Below are positions 9,859-18,782 of a stretch of DNA of 64,000 nucleotides, piece after piece. Position 1 is the stretch's first letter; every line of letters begins with the position of its first letter. The stretch spans positions 44,642 to 108,641 of the forward strand of contig JAAEPJ010000390.1 of NCBI GenBank assembly GCA_024222485.1. Reading direction: 5' to 3'. Source of the stretch: a bacterium. GTDB lineage: Bacteria; RUG730; JAAEPJ01. The position numbers were made by a program, and so were the translations under genes. The notes beneath the pieces are model-generated. The model was not told the origin of the DNA and did no database searches. It saw nothing but the letters and a program-made list of their open reading frames with translations.

Positions 9859-10890
9859 CTATGAAATAGCTAGTTTTTTTAAATGTTTCCTTAAACTATT
9901 TTTCGTAAAGTTTTGAGGCATATTATTTAATGTTTCTTTTTCTGAAATAAGATACGCCAGTAAAGTTTCTATTTCAGAATTTTTAAGTTTTACCTTATAA
10001 TAGCTAAAATCTTCCATTAATCCGATTTTTTTATGAAGATTTTTTAATTTTTTAAGTTCATCCATTTTTTTTTCTAACATTAATTGAAAGATATTGCCTA
10101 ATGCGACGACTTCTCCATGCAAAAATTTACGCATTTTTGGGATTTGAGTCATGGAATTATTCAACGCATGTGCTGCCACTGCACGACAAGATTCACCGCC
10201 AAAGCCACCAACTATGGGAGCAAGGATAATATTAATTTTAATAATATTTTTTAGTTCATTCGTAAGCTGTTTATTTTTTGCCGCGAGTAAGGCCATTTCT
10301 AAATTTTGAAAAATATAATTTTTAATATTCGTAGCTAAGTCAAGTGCTGTTTGTATAAAAATGTTCTCAGGAGAGCCAGCTGTTGAGGCGAGGGTTTCAT
10401 AGTATTTGGCTAAAGCATCTGCTGCCCCAAACTTTAAAAAATCTAAAGGGGCATCAAGGATTAAAGCGTAGTCTAAGATGAGCAGGTCTGGAGCTTTGTT
10501 AAGAAGTTCATAGCCTATATTTGCTCCATCTTCTGTATAGATCGCTGAGAGAGCACTTGCGGCAGCACCTGTTGCTGCGGAGGTAGGGACAGTAATCATT
10601 TTTTTTTGAGATCGATAGGCGACTAGTTTCGCCAAATCTAAAACCTTGCCACCACCAATTCCAATAACAGCAGTTTCATCCGTTAAGGTTTTTAGTATTA
10701 AATTAGCTTGTTCATAGCTACAATCTGTCTTTAAAATATAGAAGTTAGGATTTTTAATATTTTCTATTATGTTTTTGAATTTGTCATGGACATCTTTTTT
10801 AATAATAATTATAGGCTTAGTACCAAACAACTGGATGTTTTCGAAAAAAATATCCGTACCTTCAAGAATTAATTTTGGGGAAATATTCAT
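9859..10890 (-). CDS. Iron-containing alcohol dehydrogenase family protein, glycerol dehydrogenase-like
   Basis: The 343-residue protein belongs to the GldA/EgsA branch of the Fe-ADH superfamily. The NAD-binding motif GIGGGKVLDLAK is followed by VPTSAATGAAASALSAIYTEDG, which resembles GldA more than glycerol-1-phosphate dehydrogenase. The metal ligands appear intact: Asp in FGAADALAKYYE, His in AAHALN and His in FLHGEVVALG. The likely reaction is NAD-dependent oxidation of a small polyol or the reverse reduction. The substrate cannot be read from the sequence. It is transcribed just ahead of lptB, so a lipid-related polyol role is possible but speculative. Confidence 0.75.
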   Translation of the reverse strand: MNISPKLILEGTDIFFENIQLFGTKPIIIIKKDVHDKFKNIIENIKNPNFYILKTDCSYEQANLILKTLTDETAVIGIGGGKVLDLAKLVAYRSQKKMITVPTSAATGAAASALSAIYTEDGANIGYELLNKAPDLLILDYALILDAPLDFLKFGAADALAKYYETLASTAGSPENIFIQTALDLATNIKNYIFQNLEMALLAAKNKQLTNELKNIIKINIILAPIVGGFGGESCRAVAAHALNNSMTQIPKMRKFLHGEVVALGNIFQLMLEKKMDELKKLKNLHKKIGLMEDFSYYKVKLKNSEIETLLAYLISEKETLNNMPQNFTKNSLRKHLKKLAIS

Positions 10891-11066
10891 AAATATCCTC
10901 GTGTTGAAATTTGAAAAAATTGTAGCATATATAAAATTAGTTTGAAACTTTTTTACTAAAAAAAACTCTAAGATATTGTATTTTTTATCTGAAAATGATA
11001 GAAATATTGATTGTTATTAGGGTAATGGCAGTATTTTATGTTTTTAAAATTTGAAGGAGAAGCAAA

Positions 11067-12716
11067 TTGAAAAGTAATAAACATGATTATATTAAAAAAT
11101 CATACTATAAAAAATGGAGAATTTGGTGGAATAAAAACTGGATAAAATTTCTTATTATTAATGGTATTATTGGTTTAATTATAGCAACGATTGTGGGTTT
11201 AATGTCCATGGAATCATTTTATAGGAGGATGACTTTAGCGCAGCTTCCTATGCATCTTTTGTTGGCAGGATTTAGTGCCGTTATTTTTGTGCTTTTATAT
11301 CGAACATTTTTAACAGGAGGATTTGGAAAACTAAAGACAAAAATAACGGATCCCAGTAAAGTGAATATTAAATTTGCTGATGTTGTTGGGCTTAAAGAAC
11401 CAAAAAGAGAGGCAATGGAAATTGTTGACTTAATGCGTGATCGGGCAAAAGTTCGTCGGATAGGGGGGAAACTACTGAAAGGTTTGTTAATGGTGGGACC
11501 TCCAGGTTGTGGGAAGACCTATTTGGCAAAAGCTATTGCTACGGAGGCAAAGGTTCCGTTTATTTCTATCGCTGGGAGTGAGTTTGTGGAAGTTTTTGTC
11601 GGGGTGGGTGCTTCGCGTGTGCGTAAACTTTTTAAGCAAGCAAGAGATTTAGCTTATGCAGAAGGCTGTTGTATGGTTTTTATTGATGAGTTGGATGTTA
11701 TTGGTAAGTCTCGTTCATTTTCTATGCATGGTAGCAATGCTGAAACCAATAGTACACTCAATCAATTATTAGTAGAAATGGATGGTTTAGGCGATGTGGA
11801 GGAAAATGTTATTGTGATTGGTGCGACAAATGCAGACACTAAGACTATGGATACTGCTTTATTGCGGCCGGGTAGATTCGACAGAAAAATTATGATTGCA
11901 CACCCAAACCTTGAAGAGCGGGAAGATCTTTTTAAGTTTTATCTTGCTAAAGTAAAGTCAGACAGTACTATCGATGCTGGCAGGTTAGCCAGAAGATGTG
12001 TGTATAAATCCCCTGCTGATATTGCTAATATTATTCAGGAAGCTGCTTTAATTTCTATGAGGCATAGTCGAGAAGCGGTTCGCTATAAAGATATGTCTCA
12101 GGCTATTGAGAGAATTGAGCTAGGAGTAGAACATCGGCCAACAATGACTGAGCATCAGAGAGAGATGGTTGCTTATCATGAAACAGGACATTTAATCGCT
12201 CTTTATATTCTCCATCCTATTGATGATGTTTTCAAAGCATCAATTATTTCTCGTGGTGGAGCTTTAGGCGTCGTTCATCATTTGCCTCGGGAAGAACAAT
12301 ATACTCAAAATAAAGAAACTTTGTTAGCAAATATTAAGGTAGCACTGGCTGGTTATGCTGCAGAGAAAATTAAATACGGCACAACAAGTACAGGTGTTTC
12401 TGCCGATTTTAATGCGGCAATGCAGACTATTTTAGGGATGGTCTGGCAAGTGGGTATGGGGGATAGTGGATATATTGGTGATTATACTGTAATAGCTGAG
12501 AAAATGCTTTCTTCGGATATTAAGCAGGCCTTAAATGCTGATGTGCACTCTATGCTTGCAAAATGCCTGCAAGATGTTGAGGACCTTCTTAAGAAAGAGT
12601 GGGCATTGGTAGATGAGTTTGTGAAAGAACTCCTTGAAAAAGATGAGTTAGATTATGATGAGATTGAAGAAATTTTTGTCAAACATGGAAAGTCTAATGC
12701 TCAAATTATTCAATAA
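11067..12716 (+). CDS. FtsH-like membrane AAA+ metalloprotease
   Basis: The 549-residue protein has two N-terminal membrane segments (about residues 27-47 and 60-84) joined by a very short loop, instead of the roughly 70-residue periplasmic domain of normal FtsH. The AAA+ module has Walker A GPPGCGKT at 144-151, the pore motif FVGVGA and the SRH segment LLRPGRFDRKI. The M41 protease zinc site is HETGH at 371-375, with a possible third ligand Asp in STGVSADF. It should degrade membrane and cytosolic proteins with ATP. The start is TTG with AGGAGA 6 bases upstream. It may be an accessory paralogue; the main ftsH could be elsewhere. Confidence 0.85.
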   Translation: MKSNKHDYIKKSYYKKWRIWWNKNWIKFLIINGIIGLIIATIVGLMSMESFYRRMTLAQLPMHLLLAGFSAVIFVLLYRTFLTGGFGKLKTKITDPSKVNIKFADVVGLKEPKREAMEIVDLMRDRAKVRRIGGKLLKGLLMVGPPGCGKTYLAKAIATEAKVPFISIAGSEFVEVFVGVGASRVRKLFKQARDLAYAEGCCMVFIDELDVIGKSRSFSMHGSNAETNSTLNQLLVEMDGLGDVEENVIVIGATNADTKTMDTALLRPGRFDRKIMIAHPNLEEREDLFKFYLAKVKSDSTIDAGRLARRCVYKSPADIANIIQEAALISMRHSREAVRYKDMSQAIERIELGVEHRPTMTEHQREMVAYHETGHLIALYILHPIDDVFKASIISRGGALGVVHHLPREEQYTQNKETLLANIKVALAGYAAEKIKYGTTSTGVSADFNAAMQTILGMVWQVGMGDSGYIGDYTVIAEKMLSSDIKQALNADVHSMLAKCLQDVEDLLKKEWALVDEFVKELLEKDELDYDEIEEIFVKHGKSNAQIIQ

Positions 12717-13590
12717 GTTTTTATGGGTTACTTTATGCTTATTTATTCTTTTTTTTAATGCTTGCACCCCTACTTTTGTGGCTGATAAGCTTGAGGAACA
12801 GGCTAAGCTTGCTATTTTTAAAGAAACAGGGATTAATGCAGAAATTGTTTTAAAAGAGGGAACACTTTTTATTTATGTTACTATGCCGGGGATCACTTCT
12901 CTCTTTACAGCAAGCTCTGATGTTTTTAATAATATTCAGCGTGTTGTAATGATGGCCACTAGAGTTGCTTTAAGTACGGATGCTGAGATTAACTTTTATC
13001 ATGTAACTATTGCCGGAGAAGATAATGGTGCTCAGATTATTTTTCAGCAATATATTGAGGATGTCCGACGATATTTTTATGGGTATATTTCAAGAAGTGA
13101 TTTTTTTAAGCGTAGTTTATTAGAAGATAAACTCGTAAAGCCTGGGTTAGGGTTTAACCCAGATAAATTAATCCCTATCACTATGCCACAGTTTATTTTG
13201 TCGCAAACGGTTTATCGGTTTAAATTAAAGCAACACGAGGAGATTGTTGAGCTTTTTAAGACTAAGCAACTAAAAAAAGCTGGTGAGGAAGAAAGTCTGG
13301 AAGCGCTTACTGAGCAAATGACGATCAAAGATGCTTGGGTCAGATACATTGGGAATAATTTTATTGATAAGAAATATTTACCAACTACAAATTCGGGTTT
13401 TTATTTCGCTTATGTATTTAAAGAGCTTTCCTTAGAAAATTTAGTAGATTTTGAGTATAATGATTTTTATGAAAGTTTTGTAAGTACCCATGAAGAAGTA
13501 TGTAATATTTACAAATTCAAAGATTATAAGGTCGTCTATATTGATATTGGGAGCAAGATTGTTTTTGAGAAATATATAATCAAAGCTTGA
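12697..13590 (+). CDS. Predicted lipoprotein of unknown function
   Basis: I do not recognise the family. The 297-residue protein begins with a lipoprotein signal (LWVTLCLFILFFNAC, lipobox FFNAC). The mature part is mixed alpha/beta with no repeats. The segment from about residue 25 (LEEQAKLAIFKETGINAEIVLKEGTLFIYVTMPG) resembles a small ferredoxin-like fold. The ATG at 12697 has GGAAAG just upstream. The gene overlaps the FtsH-like gene by 20 bases in another frame, so translation is probably coupled. A quality-control or adaptor role next to the membrane protease is only a guess. The stop codon lies within the promoter of the rpsF operon. Confidence 0.7.
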   Translation: MLKLFNKFLWVTLCLFILFFNACTPTFVADKLEEQAKLAIFKETGINAEIVLKEGTLFIYVTMPGITSLFTASSDVFNNIQRVVMMATRVALSTDAEINFYHVTIAGEDNGAQIIFQQYIEDVRRYFYGYISRSDFFKRSLLEDKLVKPGLGFNPDKLIPITMPQFILSQTVYRFKLKQHEEIVELFKTKQLKKAGEEESLEALTEQMTIKDAWVRYIGNNFIDKKYLPTTNSGFYFAYVFKELSLENLVDFEYNDFYESFVSTHEEVCNIYKFKDYKVVYIDIGSKIVFEKYIIKA

Positions 13591-13614
13591 TCTAATTTTT
13601 TTTTAAAATATAAT
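13587..13614 (+). promoter_or_regulatory. Predicted sigma-70 promoter of the rpsF operon
   Basis: A TTGATC box at 13587-13592 and a TATAAT box at 13609-13614 are separated by 16 bases. The -35 box overlaps the stop of the upstream lipoprotein gene. Transcription would start near 13621 and give a leader of about 140 bases before rpsF. Confidence 0.5.
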
Positions 13615-13675
13615 TAGTATGTTGAAAATTTTAAATAAAACCTTTGTTCTTTTCGGTTATTTGAAAAAGAGCCTT

Positions 13676-13759
13676 ACGGTTAGGAGGGGGGATGTTTTAA
13701 TAAACAGTTTTGTTTCTTAAAAATATCCACAAAAGCCGTTAGTCCATAAAGGAGGAAAA
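13676..13759 (+). promoter_or_regulatory. Structured rpsF leader, candidate S6:S18 autoregulatory element
   Basis: The leader folds into a long hairpin: ACGG 13676-13679 with CCGT 13736-13739, GGAT 13690-13693 with ATCC 13725-13728, TTTTAA 13695-13700 with TTAAAA 13717-13722, and AAACA 13702-13706 with TGTTT 13711-13715 around a GTTT loop. A purine-rich internal loop (13681-13689) faces ACAAAAG, and a CCG lies at the base. The rpsF ribosome binding site AGGAGG follows. In many bacteria the S6:S18 complex binds an rpsF leader with a conserved CCG to repress its own operon. The fold is seen in the sequence; the match to that motif is inferred. Confidence 0.5.
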
Positions 13760-14176
13760 ATGAATAGTTATGAACTAGTCTATGCATTAGTTCCGAACCT
13801 TCCGGAAGAAGAATCGAATGCAATGCATCAAGAGATCAAATCTTATATCACAGATAATAAGGGTGAAATTAAAGCAGTGAATGATTGGGGGCTTAAAAGA
13901 TTGGCCTATCCTATTCAAGATTGTTATGAAGCCCCTTACTTTATGATTGAGTTTGATATTATTCCTGCAGCTATTGATGAGTTGAAAAATATCATTAGGT
14001 TAAATGATGCTTCCTTAAGGTTTGCGATTATTAAAATTAATAAAGATTTTTCTAAACGTAAAATGCCTAGAAAAAGAAAGCCTGCTTATGAGCCAAAGAA
14101 GGAATATAAAAAGGATCGAGAAAGTATTCCTAATGTTTCAACTGTGGCGAGCACCCCTAAAAAAGAAGAAAGTTAG
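13760..14176 (+). CDS. rpsF: Small ribosomal subunit protein bS6
   Basis: The 138-residue protein has the S6 fold motifs YELVYALVPNLPEEE, WGLKRLAYPIQD and YFMIEFDI. It binds the central domain of 16S rRNA together with S18. The lysine- and arginine-rich C-terminal tail (about residues 98-125) is longer than in short S6 proteins. A strong AGGAGG site precedes the ATG. It is the first gene of the rpsF-ssb-rpsR operon and probably a target of feedback through the structured leader. Confidence 0.95.
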   Translation: MNSYELVYALVPNLPEEESNAMHQEIKSYITDNKGEIKAVNDWGLKRLAYPIQDCYEAPYFMIEFDIIPAAIDELKNIIRLNDASLRFAIIKINKDFSKRKMPRKRKPAYEPKKEYKKDRESIPNVSTVASTPKKEES

Positions 14177-14189
14177 GAGGATATAAGAT

Positions 14190-14663
14190 ATGACGGAACA
14201 TTTGAGAATCCCGGATTTAAACAAAGTCATTTTAGTTGGTCGTTTAACGAGAGATATTGAAATAAGATATACACCTTCAAAGCAAGCGGTCGTTAATTTT
14301 AGTATTGCGGTAAACCGAAATTATCAGGATAAAAATACTGGGGAGTGGAAAAACGAAGCCTCTTTTATTTCCGTTGTTGCTTGGGGTTTGACAGCAGAGA
14401 GGTTAGCTGAAAAAACTAGAAAGGGGACCCCCTTATCAGTTGAAGGGAGACTTCAAAGCCGTAGGTGGGAAACTCAAAGCGGAGAAAAGCGGTCTATTTT
14501 AGAAGTTGTCGCAGATAGAACTCAAATACTTTCTTATATTGTTCAAGATAATACTCAAGCAGAAGGTCCTGCAAAAACAACTAATACGCAACATAATCAG
14601 GCATGGAATGAAGCAAAGGTCGAGGTGACTGAAGAAGCGACTGAAGAGGATATTCCATTTTAA
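14190..14663 (+). CDS. ssb: Single-stranded DNA-binding protein
   Basis: The 157-residue protein has one OB fold (about residues 10-112) with [20 protein letters not shown] and the [14 protein letters not shown] segment. It ends in the acidic tail EEDIPF, which recruits DNA repair and replication partners. It coats single-stranded DNA as a tetramer. AGGAGG lies upstream of the ATG. The position between rpsF and rpsR is the common bacterial arrangement. Confidence 0.95.
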   Translation: MTEHLRIPDLNKVILVGRLTRDIEIRYTPSKQAVVNFSIAVNRNYQDKNTGEWKNEASFISVVAWGLTAERLAEKTRKGTPLSVEGRLQSRRWETQSGEKRSILEVVADRTQILSYIVQDNTQAEGPAKTTNTQHNQAWNEAKVEVTEEATEEDIPF

Positions 14664-14674
14664 GGAGATTAATT

Positions 14675-14935
14675 ATGGCAGAAGAAAAAAGAAAACCATT
14701 TAAAAAATTTAAACCATTTAGAAAAAAATATTGTAAGTTTTGTAAAGACGGAATTGTTTATATTGACTACAAAGATGCATCAGCAATTGAGTCATATTTA
14801 ACAGATAGAGGCAAAATAGTTTCTGGAAAGATTACAGGAACATGTGCCAAACATCAAAGGCAATTGACATCTGCAATTAAAATTTTAAGGAACCTTGCTT
14901 TATTACCATATACAACTGTTAAATATAAAAAATAA
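14675..14935 (+). CDS. rpsR: Small ribosomal subunit protein bS18 (zinc-binding type)
   Basis: The 86-residue protein is highly basic and has the S18 core [20 protein letters not shown] and the C-terminal RNLALLPY motif. A CKFC pair near residue 15 plus CAKH later form a likely zinc site, so this is the C+ form of S18. It partners with S6 on 16S rRNA. Its stop overlaps the next ATG by one base (TAATG). Confidence 0.95.
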   Translation: MAEEKRKPFKKFKPFRKKYCKFCKDGIVYIDYKDASAIESYLTDRGKIVSGKITGTCAKHQRQLTSAIKILRNLALLPYTTVKYKK

Positions 14936-15819
14936 TGATTAATAAGCTGAGCGTGAGGAAGATTTCGAATTTTATTTTCCTCTCGTTTTTTTTATTTTGG
15001 CTTGGGCTTTATTTTCCTCTATTAATTTTTTGTGCAGTCTGGGGGATAATTTTAGCACTTCAAGATAAAACGCTATCTGTTTTCGAAAAAGTTTTTGTTG
15101 TTATTGTCCCCTTGCTTGCAATTAAATTTTTATTGAACGATATTTTGGCTTTGACATTTTTAATGTTAATTGTTGTTTTATCCATAATTATTGCAGGGGG
15201 GGGTAAGAATAAACTTAGTACGAAAAAAATATTTTTATTCTCTTTTGGATACCTGCTTTTTTTATTTGGGCTTTTATTTATTATTTTTTACTATGTTAGA
15301 TCAGAATCTTTTTTAGTTTACTTTATGGAGAGGATAGAAGGGGTTTTTAATGAAAAAGTTTTTCCCTATTTAATAAGTGATAAACAAGAAACTTTTAAAG
15401 ATGGTCTCGTTTTTTTAAAAGAGTATTTTTATGCATTGATTGTTGTTTTTACGGGTTTTTCATTGTTGATTTCTTTTAAGTTTGGTGAGAGGTATACAAA
15501 AAGAAAATTTTTTATTAATAGGCATTGGCGAATTAATGAGTACTTTATTTTCATTTTCATCATTGCACTTTTTTTTATTTTATTAAATAAGACACCGCTT
15601 GTTTTATTTAATAAAAATATTTTATTTATAGTGGGTTCTTTATACTTTTTGCAAGGGCTATTAATTTTAAGGAGTGTGATTACTCGATTAAAATTACATA
15701 GAATATTTGGTTTATTATTGATTATTTTTGCATTCTTGCAGCCAATCGTCATCATGTTTTTAGGATTAATTGATGTTTGGTATGATTTTAGGAAGCGAAT
15801 GAAAAGGAGGAAAGATTAA
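14935..15819 (+). CDS. Polytopic membrane protein, possibly DUF2232 (YybS-like)
   Basis: The 294-residue protein is strongly hydrophobic, with about eight predicted membrane segments and a basic C terminus (RKRMKRRKD). It sits exactly between rpsR and rplI with one-base TAATG overlaps on both sides. This is where Firmicutes carry yybS (DUF2232), and the length is close to that family. The identification rests mainly on position and topology. The function of the family is not established. Confidence 0.5.
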   Translation: MINKLSVRKISNFIFLSFFLFWLGLYFPLLIFCAVWGIILALQDKTLSVFEKVFVVIVPLLAIKFLLNDILALTFLMLIVVLSIIIAGGGKNKLSTKKIFLFSFGYLLFLFGLLFIIFYYVRSESFLVYFMERIEGVFNEKVFPYLISDKQETFKDGLVFLKEYFYALIVVFTGFSLLISFKFGERYTKRKFFINRHWRINEYFIFIFIIALFFILLNKTPLVLFNKNILFIVGSLYFLQGLLILRSVITRLKLHRIFGLLLIIFAFLQPIVIMFLGLIDVWYDFRKRMKRRKD

Positions 15820-16262
15820 TGGAAGTTATTTTATTAGATAATCTGAAAGGTCTAGGGGTAATTGGTGATATTAAAGAAGTAAAAGCCGGTTATGCGAGAA
15901 ATTTTTTATTCCCGAAAGGTTTAGCTTTAGCCGCAACAAAAAAGAATATGAAAGTTTATGAAATAAAAAAAGCTAGTTTTGATAAAGCTAGGAAAACCGA
16001 GATTGATAAAGCGCAAAACTTAGCAGAAAAAATTGGCAAATTAGAGCTATCAATTGCTGTTAAGGTTGGTGACGAGGGGAAACTTTTTGGCTCAGTGACA
16101 AATGCAGATATTGCAGAATGCTTAGCTAAAGAGGGCTATAATATTGATAAGAGAGATATTCTTTTAGAACACCCTTTGAAAGATTTAGGCGTTTTTACTG
16201 TAGAAGTAAAGATTTATCAGGAAGTTAAAGGTTTCGTTAAGGTTTTTGTTATTAAAGAATAG
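15819..16262 (+). CDS. rplI: Large ribosomal subunit protein bL9
   Basis: The 147-residue protein has the N-terminal L9 signature KGLGVIGDIKEVKAGYARNFLFPKGLA and a long connecting helix. The C-terminal domain carries KVGDEGKLFGSVT. It binds 23S rRNA near the L1 stalk. The ATG overlaps the previous stop (TAATG) and AAGGAGG lies just upstream. A strong hairpin follows the stop. Confidence 0.95.
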   Translation: MEVILLDNLKGLGVIGDIKEVKAGYARNFLFPKGLALAATKKNMKVYEIKKASFDKARKTEIDKAQNLAEKIGKLELSIAVKVGDEGKLFGSVTNADIAECLAKEGYNIDKRDILLEHPLKDLGVFTVEVKIYQEVKGFVKVFVIKE

Positions 16263-16269
16263 TTTGATT

Positions 16270-16298
16270 GTAGGGATAAGGTTCTTGCTTGTCCCTAC
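16270..16298 (+). promoter_or_regulatory. Strong hairpin between rplI and dnaB, abutting the dnaB ribosome binding site
   Basis: GTAGGGATAAG (16270-16280) pairs with CTTGTCCCTAC (16288-16298) across a 7-base loop, giving 11 pairs with one G-U. It starts 8 bases after the rplI stop. There is no T-run after it, so it is not a normal intrinsic terminator. The dnaB ribosome binding site GAGG (16299-16302) begins immediately after the stem. It may stabilise the ribosomal mRNA 3' end, serve as a processing site, or restrict dnaB translation. Confidence 0.6.
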
Positions 16299-16312
16299 GA
16301 GGATTCTCGCTG

Positions 16313-17653
16313 ATGAATGAAATAATTGATAGAGTTCCTCCACATAATTTGGAAGCAGAAAAAGCTGTGCTTGGGTCTATGCTTTTAGATCAATCTGCTG
16401 TTAATATTGCCACAGATATTCTGAAAGAAAATTCTTTTTATATCAGTGCTCATCGGATAATCTTTAGAGTTATTGCGGATCTTTATAATGAAGGCAGACC
16501 AATTGATGTTTTAATAGTCATGGATGATCTTGAGCGTTTGAAAATTTTAGAGCAGATGGGTGGCAAAGATTTTTTAACAGATCTTTTAAACAGTGTGGCA
16601 ACTTCAGCACATGTAGAGTATTATGCTAAAATTGTTAATGAAAAGTTTATTTTAAGGTCTTTAATTACTTCTGCTACAGAAATAATTACAGATTGTTATA
16701 ACTCTGATAAAAGTGCTACGAACCTCTTGGATACAGCTGAGCAAAAAATATTTGATATTTCTAAACAAAGAGATAAAAAAGGTTTTCAACAAATTTCTGA
16801 GAAAACACATGAAGCAATTGAAAAAATTCAGTCTTTTTTTAAAGCCAAGAAAAGTGTTACAGGCTTAAAAAGTGGCTTTACTGATTTTGATAATATGACA
16901 GCAGGGCTTCAGCCGTCAACCTTAGTGGTTGTTGCGGGTAGACCAGCCATGGGGAAAACGGCTTTTTGTTTAAATATTGCAGAAAATATTGCCATTAAAG
17001 AGAAAATGCCTGTCGCTATTTTTTCTTTAGAAATGTCGATGGATGAGTTAGTCTTTAGGATGTTATGCTCACAAGCGCGTGTTAGTGCACAGCATGCGAA
17101 AACTGGGTTTTTGCCTAGGTCAGCTTGGACCCCGATTACAAATGCTGCTGTTAAACTTGCGGATGCGGATATTTATATTGATGATACTCCTGCACTTTCT
17201 GTCATGGATATGAAGTCTCGAGCACGGAGATTAATGATGGAAAAAGGCTTGGGATTAATTATTATTGATTACCTCCAGCTGATGATTGGGAGAAGTGGTA
17301 AGGCAGAGTTTAGGCAACAGGATGTTTCTGAAATTACTAGAGGGCTTAAAATTATGGCAAAAGAACTTAGTGTTCCCGTGATGGCTTTGAGTCAGCTTTC
17401 TCGTGCAACTGAAAAAAGACAGGATCAACGTCCGCAACTTTCAGATTTAAGAGAGTCAGGCTCAATTGAGCAGGATGCGGATGTCGTCGCTTTTATATAT
17501 AGAGAGGGTTATTATAAACCTAATATCCCTGAGCTTGAAAATAAGGCAGAGGTTATTATCGGGAAACAAAGAAGTGGTCCTACCGGCACAGTTGAGCTAA
17601 TTTTTAGAGGGGAATTTACTCGTTTTGAGAATTTGTCAAATATTATAGAGTAA
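16313..17653 (+). CDS. dnaB: Replicative DNA helicase DnaB
   Basis: The 446-residue helicase has the N-terminal domain (VPPHNLEAEKAVLGSMLLD) and the RecA-like motor. Walker A is GRPAMGKT at residues 209-216, Walker B is IIIDYLQLM, and the DnaB motifs VPVMALSQLSR and LSDLRESGSIEQDADVV are intact. It unwinds DNA ahead of the replication fork as a hexamer. No intein is present. I chose the ATG at 16313, served by GAGG 10 bases upstream; an in-frame TTG at 16289 lies inside the hairpin. Confidence 0.95.
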   Translation: MNEIIDRVPPHNLEAEKAVLGSMLLDQSAVNIATDILKENSFYISAHRIIFRVIADLYNEGRPIDVLIVMDDLERLKILEQMGGKDFLTDLLNSVATSAHVEYYAKIVNEKFILRSLITSATEIITDCYNSDKSATNLLDTAEQKIFDISKQRDKKGFQQISEKTHEAIEKIQSFFKAKKSVTGLKSGFTDFDNMTAGLQPSTLVVVAGRPAMGKTAFCLNIAENIAIKEKMPVAIFSLEMSMDELVFRMLCSQARVSAQHAKTGFLPRSAWTPITNAAVKLADADIYIDDTPALSVMDMKSRARRLMMEKGLGLIIIDYLQLMIGRSGKAEFRQQDVSEITRGLKIMAKELSVPVMALSQLSRATEKRQDQRPQLSDLRESGSIEQDADVVAFIYREGYYKPNIPELENKAEVIIGKQRSGPTGTVELIFRGEFTRFENLSNIIE

Positions 17654-17702
17654 ATATTAAATTATTAAGAAGTTACCTTTATTTTATATGTGGAGATCTG
17701 GA

Positions 17703-18761
17703 ATGATTAGACCAACCTATGCCGAGATAAATTTAAATAATTTAACAGATAACTATCAAGCTTTTAAAGTTTCTTTAAAAAAAACGACAGCAGTCTTGGT
17801 CGTCGTTAAAGCCAATGCATATGGACATGGGTTAGTTGAATGTGCTAGACATTTAGAGGAAACGACTGATGTTGAGATGTTCGGTGTTGCAACGATTGAA
17901 GAAGGTATCGCGCTTAGAAAGCAGAAGATCAAAACCGATATTTTGGTTCTAGGCAGTATTTTTCCTTTTGCATCATTTAAATACCTTTTAGAATATAACC
18001 TAACACCTACCGTTGCGAGCACTTATATCGCTTCAGAACTTTCAAAGTTTTATGCTCAATATAAGAAAAAAGTTAAAGTTCATCTGAAAATTGATACTGG
18101 GATGGGCCGGATTGGATTTTCTGCTAATTTATTAAATAATTTAAATTTTCCATACCTTGAAATTGAAGGTATTTATACGCATGTTGCAAGTGCAGATATT
18201 GACCGAGAATCTACGCTAAAACAAATTGCGGATTTTAGAGCAATAAAGAATAATTTTACCAATATTAAGTATTTTCACCTTGCAAATACAGAAACCACTT
18301 TTAATTATGATCATGCAGAATTTGATATGGTTAGGACAGGCTTGTCTATTTATGGTCTGTATGGAAAATTTAAACCTGTGATGCGATTAAAAAGTAAGGT
18401 TGTTTTTTTAAAAACTGTGCCACCAAATACAGGGATTAGTTATGGGAAAACTTATATAACATATAGGACAACTAAAGTAGCGACAGTGGCTATTGGTTAT
18501 GCTGATGGCTATAAGCGCATTTTATCCAATAGAATTTATGCGACTATTAATGGCCAAAATGTTAGACAAATTGGTACAATCTGTATGGACATGTGTATGT
18601 TTGATGTTACAGATCTTGCTAGTATTAAAGTTGGTGATGATATTGAATTTATCAATCAAGATATTACAGTGAATAAAATTGCTGAGCTGGCAGAAACAAT
18701 TCCTTATGAGATTGTAACTCAGATAACAAGCAGAGTTCCTAGGGTTTTTATTTTAAAATAA
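17703..18761 (+). CDS. alr: Alanine racemase
   Basis: The 352-residue PLP enzyme makes D-alanine for peptidoglycan. The PLP lysine is Lys36 in VVKANAYGHG, and the second catalytic residue is the tyrosine in GISYGKTY. Further family motifs are KIDTGMGRIGF, IGYADGY and IGTICMDMCMFDVT. The ATG at 17703 has GGAG 7 bases upstream and gives the usual MIRPTYAEI start; an in-frame ATG at 17688 is upstream of that site. It lies between dnaB and the mla genes. Confidence 0.95.
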   Translation: MIRPTYAEINLNNLTDNYQAFKVSLKKTTAVLVVVKANAYGHGLVECARHLEETTDVEMFGVATIEEGIALRKQKIKTDILVLGSIFPFASFKYLLEYNLTPTVASTYIASELSKFYAQYKKKVKVHLKIDTGMGRIGFSANLLNNLNFPYLEIEGIYTHVASADIDRESTLKQIADFRAIKNNFTNIKYFHLANTETTFNYDHAEFDMVRTGLSIYGLYGKFKPVMRLKSKVVFLKTVPPNTGISYGKTYITYRTTKVATVAIGYADGYKRILSNRIYATINGQNVRQIGTICMDMCMFDVTDLASIKVGDDIEFINQDITVNKIAELAETIPYEIVTQITSRVPRVFILK

Positions 18762-18782
18762 TATTTTATCAAAGGTAGGGGA

